Notes under the pieces: model-generated | The model's database searches: none | Told to the model about the DNA's origin: nothing | What the model saw: only the letters and a program-made list of their open reading frames with translations | Program-made: the position numbers and the translations under genes | Assembly: GCA_021202465.1 (NCBI GenBank) | Contig: JAJQCZ010000008.1 | Coordinates: 1-64,000, forward strand | DNA from: Lachnospiraceae bacterium | Lineage (GTDB): Bacteria > Bacillota > Clostridia > Lachnospirales > Lachnospiraceae | DNA: 64,000 nucleotides | Direction: 5' to 3' | In this document: piece after piece, positions 1-8,838 of the stretch | How the letters are laid out: each line of letters starts with the position of its first letter | Numbering within the stretch: the stretch's first letter is position 1

Positions 1-73
1 CTAATGCGAGTCCAGATGGCCTTTTCGATAGGGCTAATTATTTCACAGCCCCAATCAATATTTGTTGTATTTT

Positions 74-1264
74 TTAGAAATCGATTTCCTTGTCGTAGAA
101 GCAGGCGGTCAGGAGCTTTTCCATGTCCTCCTGGCTGGGCTGACGGGGATTGGAGCCGGTGCAGGCGTCGCCGATGGCGAGCGTGGCCACATCCTTCAGC
201 TTGGCGTTGAACTCGGCTTCGTCGATGATGCCTCCCTCGTAGTCCTTGATGCAGGTGGGAATCTCCAGCGCCTTGTTCATGGTCTTGATCTCGTTGATCA
301 GAGCATCGACCAATTCTTCCGTGGTCTCGCCGGGTAGCTTGATGAAGCGGGCGATCTGCGCATAGCGCTCCGCAGCTTCCTCATTCTTGCTGTTGTATTT
401 GATGACCTTCGGCAGGTACATGGCGTTCGCGCAGCCGTGTACGATATGTCCGCCGCTGTAGGCAGCGCCGGTCTTGTGCGCCATGGAGTGCACGATGCCG
501 AGCAGCGCGTTGGAGAAGGCCATACCGGCAAGACACTGGGCGTTGTGCATGCGGTCGCGGGCTTCCATGTCGCCGTTGAAGGAGTCGATCAGGTCGTTAT
601 GGATCATCTCGATGGCGTGCAGAGCCAGCGGATCGGTGTAGTCGCAGTGCAGCGTGGACACATAGGCCTCGATCGCGTGGGTCATGGCATCCATACCGGT
701 GTGCGCGGTCAGCTTCTTCGGCATGGTCTCGGCCAGCTCCGGATCAACGATGGCCACGTCGGGGGTGATATTAAAATCAGCCAGCGGGTACTTGATGCCC
801 TTGGAGTAATCGGTAATGACGGCGAAAGCGGTTACCTCAGTGGCTGTACCGGAAGTAGAAGGGATCGCGCAGAATTTTGCCTTCGTACGAAGAGCGGGGA
901 AGTTAAACGGAGTGATCAGATCCTCGAAGGAGGTCTCCGGATACTCGTAGAACGCCCACATCGCCTTGGCTGCGTCGATGGGGGAGCCGCCGCCAACTGC
1001 GACGATCCAGTCGGGTTCGAAGGCGCGCATTGCTTCCGCACCCTTCATAACAGTCTCCACAGAAGGATCGGGCTCTACGCCCTCGAAGAGCTGCACCTCC
1101 ATGCCGCCCTCCTTCAGAAGTGCCTCGATACGATCCAGGAAGCCGAAGCGCTTCATGGAGCCGCCCCCGACAACGACGATTGCTTTCTTGCCGCCCAGCG
1201 TCTTCAGAGCGTTCAGAGCGTCTTTTCCGTGATACAGATCCCGGGGTAAAGTGAATCTTGCCAT
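74..1264 (-). CDS. Iron-containing alcohol dehydrogenase
   Basis: Group III Fe-dependent alcohol dehydrogenase of 396 aa, a cytosolic NAD(P)H-dependent aldehyde/alcohol oxidoreductase of fermentation. Visible are the nucleotide-binding GGGS motif near residue 34, GGGSPIDAAK near residue 95, and the metal-binding region: VDPEL, then an Asp in TGMDAMTHAIEAY, then the histidines of GIVHSMAHKTG and GGHIVHG. The length matches the family. The longer open frame reaches 1450, but the ATG at 1264 is preceded by AAAGGAGA at good spacing and begins the conserved sequence, so it is chosen. It is transcribed alone, divergently from cbiK, from a very good promoter at 1343-1371. The substrate (butanol, ethanol, 1,3-propanediol type) cannot be told from sequence. 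Confidence 0.95.
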   Translation of the reverse strand: MARFTLPRDLYHGKDALNALKTLGGKKAIVVVGGGSMKRFGFLDRIEALLKEGGMEVQLFEGVEPDPSVETVMKGAEAMRAFEPDWIVAVGGGSPIDAAKAMWAFYEYPETSFEDLITPFNFPALRTKAKFCAIPSTSGTATEVTAFAVITDYSKGIKYPLADFNITPDVAIVDPELAETMPKKLTAHTGMDAMTHAIEAYVSTLHCDYTDPLALHAIEMIHNDLIDSFNGDMEARDRMHNAQCLAGMAFSNALLGIVHSMAHKTGAAYSGGHIVHGCANAMYLPKVIKYNSKNEEAAERYAQIARFIKLPGETTEELVDALINEIKTMNKALEIPTCIKDYEGGIIDEAEFNAKLKDVATLAIGDACTGSNPRQPSQEDMEKLLTACFYDKEIDF

Positions 1265-1342
1265 AGTGAATGTCTCCTTTTTTTTGAGTAAATGTTGCAG
1301 CACGTCGCGTGGGCGGCTGGCGATTCTTTTTTTCCACCTCGT

Positions 1343-1371
1343 ACTATAGACCCTTCCTTGGCGTTTGTCAA
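1343..1371 (-). promoter_or_regulatory. Sigma-A promoter of the Fe-alcohol dehydrogenase
   Basis: On the minus strand TTGACA (1366-1371) and TATAGT (1343-1348) are separated by 17 bases, about 80 bases upstream of the start codon. Confidence 0.75.
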
Positions 1372-1430
1372 CCAAAAACGATATTTTTTTAACGTGAGCG
1401 TGAAATAAATCACGAACCATAGAGAGAAGA

Positions 1431-1459
1431 TTGCAATTTGCCGGAATCAATGGTACACT
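1431..1459 (+). promoter_or_regulatory. Probable promoter of cbiK
   Basis: TTGCAA (1431-1436), a 17-base spacer and TACACT (1454-1459) lie 80 bases before the cbiK start. The leader of about 70 bases has no recognisable cobalamin-riboswitch box. Confidence 0.5.
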
Positions 1460-1538
1460 GGCGGTGAATTGAGGGCCATCAGGCGGGAGAACCGAACTTT
1501 ATGCATCCCGTGACAACCCAGGCCCGGGAGGACAAGAG

Positions 1539-2324
1539 ATGAAGAAGGCAATTCTGGTAGTAAGTTTCGGCACGTCGCACGCGGATACCCGGGAGAAGAC
1601 GCTGGATGTTCTGGAGCGGGACCTGGCGGAGGCGTATCCTGATTTCACGGTCTACCGTGCCTGGACCAGTCGGATGATCCTTCGGAAGCTGGCGGAGCGG
1701 GATGGTATACACATCTGCGATGTGCCGGAAGCCATGGCACAGATGAACCGCGATGGCGTGGAGGAGCTGGTGGTGCAGCCCACCCATATCATCAACGGCG
1801 TGGAGAATGACCTTATGAAAGAGGATGTACAGACTAACCGGGGGAATATAAGAAACATCTCATTTGGTGCCCCTCTGCTGACGACGACAGAGGACAGCCG
1901 GGAAGCGATCCATGCCGTGATGGCCGAGACAGCTGTGGCGGAAGACGAGGCGCTGGTGTGGATGGGCCACGGAACGACGCATTATGCGAATACGGTGTAT
2001 GCAGCCATGGACTATATGTTCAAAGACCTGAGCTATAAAAATGTCTTTCTGGGAACGGTCGAAGCCTATCCTGCCATGGAGAGTCTGCTGCGGCAGGTGA
2101 AGGAATACCGGCCCCGGCGCGTGATCCTGGCGCCCTTCATGGTCGTGGCGGGAGAACATGCCAAAAATGATATGTCCGGCGAGGAACCGGATTCCTGGCG
2201 TCATCAGTTCGAGGAGGCCGGGTTTGAAGTCACCTGTATCATGAAGGGGCTGGGTGAATATACCGGTATCCGTGAGATATACCGGCGTCATGCGGCGGAA
2301 GCGATGGGCAGGCTGACGAAGTAA
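1539..2324 (+). CDS. cbiK: Sirohydrochlorin cobaltochelatase CbiK
   Basis: Anaerobic-pathway chelatase that inserts Co2+ into sirohydrochlorin for cobalamin synthesis, or Fe2+ for siroheme. The 261 aa match the CbiK length. N-terminal ILVVSFGTSHADTR is the class II chelatase signature. The metal and proton-transfer residues are visible in GHGTTHYAN (about 143-151), in VEAYP, and in the VVAGEHAKNDMSG segment (His about 208). SD GGGAGGA lies 5 bases before the ATG. No other cobalamin gene is in the window, so it may serve salvage or siroheme synthesis. It is monocistronic between Fe-ADH and pyk. Confidence 0.95.
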   Translation: MKKAILVVSFGTSHADTREKTLDVLERDLAEAYPDFTVYRAWTSRMILRKLAERDGIHICDVPEAMAQMNRDGVEELVVQPTHIINGVENDLMKEDVQTNRGNIRNISFGAPLLTTTEDSREAIHAVMAETAVAEDEALVWMGHGTTHYANTVYAAMDYMFKDLSYKNVFLGTVEAYPAMESLLRQVKEYRPRRVILAPFMVVAGEHAKNDMSGEEPDSWRHQFEEAGFEVTCIMKGLGEYTGIREIYRRHAAEAMGRLTK

Positions 2325-2415
2325 TAATCTGTCTTTAAGGGATATTTTATCAGTACTTTACGAATATTTCATTTCCTTATAAGAAAAATATGACACAAAA
2401 ATTTCTGAAAACGGC

Positions 2416-2421
2416 TATAAT
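2416..2421 (+). promoter_or_regulatory. Candidate -10 box of pyk
   Basis: A perfect TATAAT 64 bases upstream of the pyk start. No good -35 lies at 17 bases: ACACAA fits the spacing, and ATGACA is 20 bases away. The call is therefore moderate. Confidence 0.4.
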
Positions 2422-2484
2422 GGCAGCGTATGGAACAAAATGGAATGTGTCAGGCCCGGGGGTTCGGGCAAAAAGGAGTATGAA

Positions 2485-3900
2485 ATGAAGAAGACAAAGA
2501 TTATCTGCACGTTGGGTCCTGCGGTGGATGATGAAGAGACGCTGCGCGAACTGATTGAGAACGGAATGGACTGCGCGCGGTTTAATTTTTCTCATGGAAG
2601 TCACGAGGAGCAGCACGCCCGCATGGAGCGTCTGCGGAGGGTGCGGGAGGCGCTGGGGACAGCCACGGCGATCCTGCTGGATACCAAGGGACCGGAGATC
2701 CGACTGAAGGATTTTGAAAATGGTTCGGTGGTGCTGAAGGAGGGGCAGACCTTCGTTCTGGATGACAGGGAGACGGAAGGGGATGCCCGCCGGATCGGAA
2801 TTACCTATACGTCTCTGGCGGAGAGTCTGACGGTCGGCAACCGCCTTCTCATTGATGATGGAAAGATTGAACTGGAGGTAAAGGAACTGGAGGGCCGCAC
2901 GATCACCTGCCGCGTCGTCACCGGAGGCACGGTTAGCAATCACAAGGGCATCAATGTGCCCGGTGTGGATATTACCATGCCCTATATCAGCCGGGCCGAC
3001 CGGGATGATATTCTCTTCGGCATTGAGGAGAAGGTGGATTTCATCGCCTGCTCGTTTGTCCGCTCGGCGGGCGATGTGCTGGCGGTGCGGCGGCTGCTGC
3101 AGGATCACGGCGGCGAGGACATCAAGCTCATCAGCAAGATTGAAAATATGCAGGGTTACCAGAACCTGGATGAGATCCTTCAGGTCAGCGACGGGATCAT
3201 GGTGGCCCGCGGTGACCTTGGTGTGGAGGTGCCTTTCGAGAAGGTCCCTTCCCTGCAGAAAAATATGATCGCCCGCTGCGCCGTCGAGGGGAAGATTGCC
3301 ATCACGGCGACGCAGATGCTCGATTCCATGATTCATGCGGCCAGACCGACCCGGGCGGAGGTCTCGGATGTAGCGAATGCCATCTACGATGGGACGGCGG
3401 CGGTCATGCTCTCCGGCGAGACGGCCGCAGGTACATATCCGGTGGAGGCGGTGAAGGCCATGGCGGATATCGCGCGGTATACGGAAGCCACCATTCGCAG
3501 CACGGAACATACCGTCAAGAGCCGTACTTCCGGCGTGAACCGACTGGTGGACTGTGTTTGCCTGGCAGCCCGGCAGGCAGCGGATTTCCTCAATGCGCGG
3601 GCGATCGTTACGGTTTCTCTGAGCGGACGCACGGCATTTCATCTGGCGAATTACCGCCCCGGATGTCCGATCATTGCCATGACCTTCTCGGAGATCGGTT
3701 ATCATCAGTTGAGTCTGGCGCATGGTGTGCTGCCGGTGAAAGCGGATAAACAGGATTCTGTCGAGGCCCTGCTCGAATATGCCAAGGAGAAGGCGAAGGA
3801 GACGGGGCTCGTGCAGGCGGGTGATACCGTGATTCTGGTTCTGGGATCCTCCACGACCTCCTACAGCGTGGTGGATACGCTGAAGATCTGTGAGCTGTAG
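2485..3900 (+). CDS. pyk: Pyruvate kinase
   Basis: Glycolytic enzyme transferring phosphate from phosphoenolpyruvate to ADP. The product is 471 aa, the standard length without the extra C-terminal PEP-utiliser domain found in Bacillus enzymes. Motifs in order: KTKIICTLGPA at the N-terminus, NFSHG, LDTKGPEIR, the cation-binding region, and MARGDLGVEVP near residue 240, followed by the ITATQMLDSM active-site segment and the C-terminal allosteric domain. The ATG at 2485 follows AAAAGGAG. The open frame extends to 2440, but that start lacks an SD. Ends in TAG. Confidence 0.96.
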   Translation: MKKTKIICTLGPAVDDEETLRELIENGMDCARFNFSHGSHEEQHARMERLRRVREALGTATAILLDTKGPEIRLKDFENGSVVLKEGQTFVLDDRETEGDARRIGITYTSLAESLTVGNRLLIDDGKIELEVKELEGRTITCRVVTGGTVSNHKGINVPGVDITMPYISRADRDDILFGIEEKVDFIACSFVRSAGDVLAVRRLLQDHGGEDIKLISKIENMQGYQNLDEILQVSDGIMVARGDLGVEVPFEKVPSLQKNMIARCAVEGKIAITATQMLDSMIHAARPTRAEVSDVANAIYDGTAAVMLSGETAAGTYPVEAVKAMADIARYTEATIRSTEHTVKSRTSGVNRLVDCVCLAARQAADFLNARAIVTVSLSGRTAFHLANYRPGCPIIAMTFSEIGYHQLSLAHGVLPVKADKQDSVEALLEYAKEKAKETGLVQAGDTVILVLGSSTTSYSVVDTLKICEL

Positions 3901-3929
3901 AAGGAGGAAGGAACCGCAGCATAATAATT

Positions 3930-4066
3930 GCGCGGATTACGAATGTTTCAGGGCGCTGGACATCCGGCGGATGTCTGTTTCCACAAGGGACGCCTTCGGT
4001 GTGGCACTGATTGCAGTGGAGTAGAGATGCGCGAGTGCTTTGGCACGGAGCAATCCGTAGTGTCAG
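3930..4066 (+). repeat. Dispersed intergenic repeat, copy A
   Basis: Both ends match the sequence at 25956-26018: the left end is GCGCGGATTACGAATGTTT and the right end contains GCACGGAGCAATCCGT then TCAG. The ends carry CGGATT/AATCCG inverted repeats, with a TGC..GCA mini-hairpin before the right end. Copy A has about 75 extra bases in the middle, including GACATCC/GGATGTC. Looks like a small non-coding mobile or REP-like element. Confidence 0.6.
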
Positions 4067-4111
4067 AACCTTTTGCCGCTTAAATCATCTGTATACCCAA
4101 GAAGTCGTATG

Positions 4112-4154
4112 GCCTGGGAGTCTTTCATAACTAAGGACTTCCGGGCTTTCTTTT
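4112..4154 (+). terminator. Rho-independent terminator before pgsB
   Basis: An 11-pair stem (GCCTGGGAGTC with GACTTCCGGGC, including G-U pairs) is followed by TTTCTTTT. Confidence 0.65.
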
Positions 4155-4220
4155 GCTCTATGAAAGGCGTTTCTTTGTGAAAGTTTCAGAAAGATTGTTG
4201 CAAAAAAGACAGTTTCAGGC

Positions 4221-4249
4221 TTTACAAATTTCAGACTTTAAGATAACAT
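4221..4249 (+). promoter_or_regulatory. Probable promoter of the pgsBCW operon
   Basis: TTTACA (4221-4226), 17 bases, TAACAT (4244-4249), about 90 bases before the chosen pgsB start. Confidence 0.45.
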
Positions 4250-4339
4250 GGTGAACATTGAGAAAGTATGAACAAAGACGGAAAAATTTGCGATGAAGAG
4301 GAATCCCGGCCCTGTTGTGTATGTCCGGGAAGAGATGCG

Positions 4340-5458
4340 ATGAGTGTGATTATAATTCTGAGTGTGTGCTGGCTGCTCTGGCTGACCGGAGAAGCGATCC
4401 GGGCCCGAAGAGACCGCAGCCGGCTGTCCCATGTCGTACATGTCAATGGAATCCGCGGTAAATCGACGACGGCACGCCTGATCGCGGCCGGGCTGGCGGC
4501 GGGAGGGATCCCGGTGGTCTGCAAGACGACCGGAACGGATCCGGCGGTGATCGGCGTGGACGGGACGGAGAAGCCTCTGCACCGCCTCGGACCGAGCAAT
4601 ATCCGCGAGCAGCTGCAGATCCTGCACCGGGCGGCCTCCCAGGGCGCGCAGGTGCTGGTGGCGGAGTGCATGGCGCTGCAGCCGGAACTGCAGGAGGTCT
4701 CTCAGCATCGGATGCTGCAGGCGGACATCGGGGTGATTACCAATGTGCGTCCGGATCACATGGATGTGATGGGGGAGACGCTGGGGGAAATCGCGGAATC
4801 TCTGGCCTCCATGGTGCCGCGGGGCGGCACTCTGTTCACGGCTGAGACGCAGACAGTCGGGCCGCTGCGGCGGCGGGCAGAGGCGCTGGGAACCTCTTTC
4901 GTTCAGGTCAGGCCGAAGGGGGATGAACCGGCGGAGGTTTCATTTCCCGAAAATATCGCGCTGGCGCTGGCGGTCTGCGAATTGCTGGGCGTGAAGCGGG
5001 AGACGGCGCTGGCGGGAATGCGCCGCTACAGGCCGGAGCCCTATGGCCTCTCGGTGTGGCGTGTGGGAGAGGCACTGTTTGTCAATGCGCTGTCGGCCAA
5101 TGATGCTCAGTCTACGTCGATGATCTGGGAACGGGCCATCGGGAGATTCGGGAACGAGTATCCCCGGCGGGTCCTTCTGCTGAATAACCGCGGCGACCGG
5201 GGACGCCGCACCGAGGCCATGCGGGAGATGGCGGTCCTTCTCGCGCCGAATGAGATCTGGCTCATGGGGGCATCTCAGGGATATCTGTCCCGCCGCCTGC
5301 GCCGGGAGCTGCCGGACGCGAAGCTTCGCTGCTGGCGCGGTGTTCCGGAACCGGCGGAGCTGCCCGCGGGAAGTCTCTGCCTCGGCGCCGGCAACATCGC
5401 CGGGGGCGGCCGGGCTTTTCTTGAAAAGATTTCGGAGGAGGGAAAACAGCTTGTATAA
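4340..5458 (+). CDS. pgsB: Poly-gamma-glutamate synthase PgsB/CapB (Mur ligase family)
   Basis: Membrane-anchored amide ligase of poly-gamma-glutamate synthesis, which activates the gamma-carboxylate with ATP. The 372 aa begin with one hydrophobic helix (SVIIILSVCWLLWL) followed by a basic stretch, then the Mur-ligase P-loop in NGIRGKSTTARL (about 36-47). Further family features are KTTGTDP, VAECMAL, TNVRPDHMDVMG and the LLNNRGDRGRR region. The ATG at 4340 follows GGAAGAG. An in-frame ATG at 4268 would add 24 residues of poor quality (DEEESRPCCVCPG) and has no SD. The stop overlaps the pgsC start by 8 bases, so the two are translationally coupled. Confidence 0.9.
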   Translation: MSVIIILSVCWLLWLTGEAIRARRDRSRLSHVVHVNGIRGKSTTARLIAAGLAAGGIPVVCKTTGTDPAVIGVDGTEKPLHRLGPSNIREQLQILHRAASQGAQVLVAECMALQPELQEVSQHRMLQADIGVITNVRPDHMDVMGETLGEIAESLASMVPRGGTLFTAETQTVGPLRRRAEALGTSFVQVRPKGDEPAEVSFPENIALALAVCELLGVKRETALAGMRRYRPEPYGLSVWRVGEALFVNALSANDAQSTSMIWERAIGRFGNEYPRRVLLLNNRGDRGRRTEAMREMAVLLAPNEIWLMGASQGYLSRRLRRELPDAKLRCWRGVPEPAELPAGSLCLGAGNIAGGGRAFLEKISEEGKQLV

Positions 5459-5879
5459 TCAGACAATTATACTGGGGGTTGTGCTGAGCATCCTCTTCAC
5501 GGAATGTACGGGTCTGTCCCCGGCGGGAATCATCGTGCCGGGATATATCGCCCTTAGCCTTCATGCACCGCAGAGGGTCTGCTACACGCTTCTCGTGGCG
5601 TTTGTCACGATGCTCCTGTGCCGTCTTCTGGGGCGGGTGCTGATCCTCTATGGACGCCGTCGGTTCGCGGCGGCGATTCTGGTGGCTTTCCTGCTGTCTG
5701 AAGCGGTAGGAGCGGTCTTTACCGGGACGCCGAGCCTGATCGGCTGTCTGATTCCCGGGATCATCGCCCGGGATTTTGACAGGCAGGGCGTGATAAAGAC
5801 GCTCCTGTCCCTGGCTGTCGTGACGGGGATTCTGGTGCTGGTGCTGCTGGCCATGGGCTGGCCCATTGTGACGGTCTGA
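5451..5879 (+). CDS. pgsC: Poly-gamma-glutamate biosynthesis protein PgsC/CapC
   Basis: Small integral membrane partner of PgsB, 142 aa with about four to five hydrophobic segments. TECTGLSPAGIIVPGYIAL near the N-terminus and GTPSLIGCLIPGIIARD are characteristic of the family. Translation starts at TTG 5451, shown by an ideal SD (GGAGGAGGG at 5434-5442, 8 bases away) and by the family N-terminus. The larger open frame from 5250 only shadows pgsB. Forms the membrane synthase with PgsB. No pgsA/capA or pgsE is seen in this window. Confidence 0.9.
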   Translation: MYNQTIILGVVLSILFTECTGLSPAGIIVPGYIALSLHAPQRVCYTLLVAFVTMLLCRLLGRVLILYGRRRFAAAILVAFLLSEAVGAVFTGTPSLIGCLIPGIIARDFDRQGVIKTLLSLAVVTGILVLVLLAMGWPIVTV

Positions 5880-5890
5880 GAGGGGGCGCT

Positions 5891-7015
5891 ATGAGAGAGA
5901 AAATGCGTTGGGAGCGCTCTCTTCTCTGGCTGGCAGCCGCCGTGCTGGCGGTTGTCCTTGGAATCGGGGCGACGCTTGCGCTGGGAAGCCGGGTGGACGC
6001 CTCGGATGCGGACGTCAAGCGTGTGGCCGAGGAGAAGATGGCTCTCTGCATGGAGGCGATCCGCGGTTATAAGGAGGAGGAAGGGCTGGAACTGGCCGAA
6101 GAAGACCTCTTTGAGACCGGCCTTCTGGGTGATCGCCTGACAGGGCTTACGACGACGCTGGGAATCCTCGAGGCGAAGCGCACCAGCGCAGCCACGGTGA
6201 TGGCGGCGCTGGCGGTAGAGCTACTCACGGAAGCCGGGGTGAAGGCCGGAGATACCATCGGCGCCGGATTCTCCGGTTCCTTTCCCGGGCTGAATCTGGC
6301 ATTGTTATGTGCCTGCGATGCTATGGGCGTGCGGTGCATTTACATGGCTTCGATCGGGGCATCCAGCTATGGCGCCAATCAGCCGGAGCTGACATTTCCG
6401 GAGATGGCCTGCCGTCTGGCGGAGGACGGGCTGATCTCAGACTATCCGGCAGCGGTCTCCGCCGGGGGCGAGATGGATGTGGGCACGGATATGGATCAGG
6501 ACGATCTGGCCTCCGTCTGGGAGCAGCTCTCCCGGTGGGAGGTTCTGCGCATTGAGATAGAGGATTATCCTGAGAACCTGTCGTACCGTCAGGGGATCTA
6601 TGAAGCCGATGGTCCTCTGTCCTGCTTTGTGGGGGTCGGCGGCGGACTGGTCACAGCAGGGCACGGAGAGACGGATCTGGGTCAGGGTGTCATCGCGCCG
6701 GACCGGGTCGGTCCCATCACGGAGAAAAGCGGCCTGCTGGAGCGCTACAGTGCCAGCGGAATCCCGGTGATCCAGCTGTTAAATATCAAAAAACTGGTCG
6801 CTGATTACGGTCTTCCCTATGATCCGGAAGAACCGGCGGAGATCGGCGCAAGTGCCCTGTACTATGAGATGAGCTACCCGGCCGGACCGGCCCTTCTGGG
6901 GATTGGCGCCGCGCTGTTCTGCCTCGTGGGCTACCGGCGTCAAAAGAGAAGAGAGAGGAGGGCGATTTGTGAAGAAGATTCTGAAATGGCCGTCGAAATG
7001 GTCTCTGAAGATTGA
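5891..7015 (+). CDS. pgsW: Poly-gamma-glutamate system protein (PgsW type)
   Basis: 374-aa membrane protein of the PgsW family, known in clostridia and fusobacteria as the companion of PgsB/PgsC where PgsA is missing. It has an N-terminal helix (LLWLAAAVLAVVLGIGATLAL), a large extracytoplasmic domain with a conserved AGFSGSFPGLNLALL segment near residue 118 and GASSYGANQPELTFPEM near 155, then a C-terminal helix (ALLGIGAALFCLVGY) and a basic tail. It starts 11 bases after pgsC with SD GAGGGGG. Its precise biochemical function is not established; the family assignment rests on recognised sequence and context. Confidence 0.85.
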   Translation: MREKMRWERSLLWLAAAVLAVVLGIGATLALGSRVDASDADVKRVAEEKMALCMEAIRGYKEEEGLELAEEDLFETGLLGDRLTGLTTTLGILEAKRTSAATVMAALAVELLTEAGVKAGDTIGAGFSGSFPGLNLALLCACDAMGVRCIYMASIGASSYGANQPELTFPEMACRLAEDGLISDYPAAVSAGGEMDVGTDMDQDDLASVWEQLSRWEVLRIEIEDYPENLSYRQGIYEADGPLSCFVGVGGGLVTAGHGETDLGQGVIAPDRVGPITEKSGLLERYSASGIPVIQLLNIKKLVADYGLPYDPEEPAEIGASALYYEMSYPAGPALLGIGAALFCLVGYRRQKRRERRAICEEDSEMAVEMVSED

Positions 7016-8399
7016 ACTCAGTGCGTCGAACTGGTTTTATCTCGGACTGATGCTGGTCGTGCTGGGTGTGGCGATGCCCTGTTATTTTACGATTGACAGC
7101 TTCGGAGTGACAAAGAATCTGGCTCTGGCGCTGCGCCTGCAGGACGCCTCGTATCTGCTGCTGGCGGCGCTGCGTCTGGCGGCGTTAAATGCCCTGCGTT
7201 GTTATCCCCACTATCTGGGCGCCTTCATGATCGGAGAAGCAATCACGATCCGGATCCGCGGGCGGACCATTCGCTGGCCGGGCGCACTGCTGGTGGCGGG
7301 GATCATCATCGCGGTCTATCAGATCATCGATGTGGTACACCATATCCACTATGATTTCGGGGCGCCGGCTCTGATCCTGGTGACGATCCAGGTGGCTTTG
7401 TGGGGGCTGGCCTATACCTATGTGAGCCCCGTCCGGAAGATGATTATGCAGATTCTGTTTATTACGGCGTTTCAGTTCCTGGATATCATGCCGGCGCTGC
7501 GGAATCTCCCCTTTGGCCGGGGCGAGACCAGCCAGAACATCAAGCAGGCGGCGGCCATTCTGGGCTATGACAGCTTCCTGGACGACATGTGCCTTCTGTT
7601 CTTTGTTCTGTTTCTGGTCATGGGCATCATCGTCTTCATGCTTCTGAGGCAGGAAAATTATCTCTATGAGATCGCGGTCCTGAAGGATGAGCGGGCGGAG
7701 GCGGAGCAGCGGGCCGCGCGGCAGGAGCAGGAGAACCGCACCTATCAGGAAATGCAGCATCTGGTCCACGACCTGAAATCGCCCCTGACGTCGATCCAGA
7801 ATCTGGTGGGCGTGATGGAGATCCAGTGTGAGGAGGGAAACAGCTGTGTGAAGGAAAGCGAGTATCTCGCGACCATCGAGAAGCTGGTGGACAATATGAG
7901 TCGTACCATCTCGGAGATCCTGTATGAGCAATCTGTCAATCTCCTGCCGGTCTCCTCGGTGCTTCGGACGATCCAGTCACAGGCCAGCATTACCCCCTAT
8001 GCCGGTCTGCTGCTGGTGCGGGATGAGGCGCCGGAGGCGAAGGTGCAGGTCAACCGGATCCGATTCGCCCGGGCGGTGATCAATCTGCTGGACAATGCCT
8101 ACGCGTCCCTGCCGGACGGAAAGGGAGACCTGCAGCTGCATGTCTATCGCTCCCGGAAGGATGATGTGGATCTGGTGGCCTTTACGGTGAAGGATAACGG
8201 CTGCGGGATTCCGCCGGAGGCGCTGGGTGAGATCTGGGAACGCGGCTACTCCGGAAGGGGGAGCAGCGGCCTGGGACTTCCTTACGTGAAAAAGGTGGTG
8301 GAGGCGTCGGATGGAGAGATTCTTGTAACAAGTCATGTGGGGGAAGGAACTGTATTTACCATTTTGCTGCCGGAAGGAGTAGAGGAAGATGAAACATGA
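6969..8399 (+). CDS. Membrane sensor histidine kinase
   Basis: 476-aa sensor kinase. The N-terminal half carries about six hydrophobic segments and no obvious extracellular domain, so it probably senses a membrane or intramembrane signal. A coiled-coil stretch rich in Glu/Arg/Ala (about 235-258) leads to the H-box (HDLKSPLTS, His about 267), N-box (NLLDNAYAS, about 373) and G boxes (DNGCGIPPEA and SSGLGLPYVKK). The GTG at 6969 has GGAGGG just upstream, so the gene overlaps pgsW by 47 bases. It overlaps the next gene, a receiver protein, by 11 bases. This arrangement argues for control of, or by, the Pgs system. Confidence 0.92.
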   Translation: MKKILKWPSKWSLKIELSASNWFYLGLMLVVLGVAMPCYFTIDSFGVTKNLALALRLQDASYLLLAALRLAALNALRCYPHYLGAFMIGEAITIRIRGRTIRWPGALLVAGIIIAVYQIIDVVHHIHYDFGAPALILVTIQVALWGLAYTYVSPVRKMIMQILFITAFQFLDIMPALRNLPFGRGETSQNIKQAAAILGYDSFLDDMCLLFFVLFLVMGIIVFMLLRQENYLYEIAVLKDERAEAEQRAARQEQENRTYQEMQHLVHDLKSPLTSIQNLVGVMEIQCEEGNSCVKESEYLATIEKLVDNMSRTISEILYEQSVNLLPVSSVLRTIQSQASITPYAGLLLVRDEAPEAKVQVNRIRFARAVINLLDNAYASLPDGKGDLQLHVYRSRKDDVDLVAFTVKDNGCGIPPEALGEIWERGYSGRGSSGLGLPYVKKVVEASDGEILVTSHVGEGTVFTILLPEGVEEDET

Positions 8400-8838
8400 G
8401 CATGCAGTGATTTTGGCTATTGACGATGAAGAGGAAATTCGCTATTCACTTTCGGAGCTGTTCGCCACCCAGGGATGGAAGACCGTAGGGGCGGAGGATA
8501 TGCTGGGAGGTTTGCGTCTGTTCAATGAATGCCAGCCGGACATTGTACTGATCGACTATCATATGCCGGATATCAATGGAATCAAGGGCGTGCAGATGCT
8601 CCGCGCGCTGAATGCGGATGTTCCCATCATCGTGTTTACCATCGATGAGAGCCAGGAGGTGGCGGACGAATTTCTCGCTGCCGGAGCCAGTGATTTCGCG
8701 GTGAAGCCGATCAAGGCGCCTGACCTGCTCAGCCGGGTCCGCCTGCATCTGCGCATGCTGGAACAGCGCACGCAGAAGACGGCTCCCCCGCAGGCACCGC
8801 AGCAGAGCAGCTTCATCACCAAGGCATCGTGCGGATGA
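8389..8838 (+). CDS. Response regulator receiver protein
   Basis: 149-aa CheY-like receiver: acidic pair DDEEE near residue 12, phospho-acceptor Asp about 55 in LIDYHMPD, Thr in FTIDES, Lys about 105 in VKPIKAPDL. After the receiver (about residue 123) only a 26-residue Gln/Pro/Ser tail remains, with no output domain. The next gene encodes a free HTH domain overlapping by four bases (ATGA). Together they look like a CitB/DcuR-type regulator divided into two reading frames. A frame change near the C5 run at 8785-8789 would join them (see findings). Confidence 0.92.
   Translation: MKHEHAVILAIDDEEEIRYSLSELFATQGWKTVGAEDMLGGLRLFNECQPDIVLIDYHMPDINGIKGVQMLRALNADVPIIVFTIDESQEVADEFLAAGASDFAVKPIKAPDLLSRVRLHLRMLEQRTQKTAPPQAPQQSSFITKASCG

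Larger units (their letters stand above)
3901..4339 (+). other. Intergenic region with repeat element, terminator and promoter
   Basis: No credible gene is seen in these 439 bases. They hold a repeat element (3930-4066) with a diverged second copy at 25956-26018, a strong terminator hairpin (4112-4154) and a promoter (4221-4249). The terminator lies 210 bases after the pyk stop, so the interval is either a long pyk 3' UTR or contains a small RNA. Confidence 0.5.

Noticed and set aside
437-1249. 270-aa plus-strand frame opposite the Fe-alcohol dehydrogenase
   Set aside because: Antisense shadow in G+C-rich DNA; no SD, and low-complexity His/Gly/Val composition.
1460-1538. Cobalamin riboswitch upstream of cbiK
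   Set aside because: The leader is too short and the conserved B12-box core was not found.
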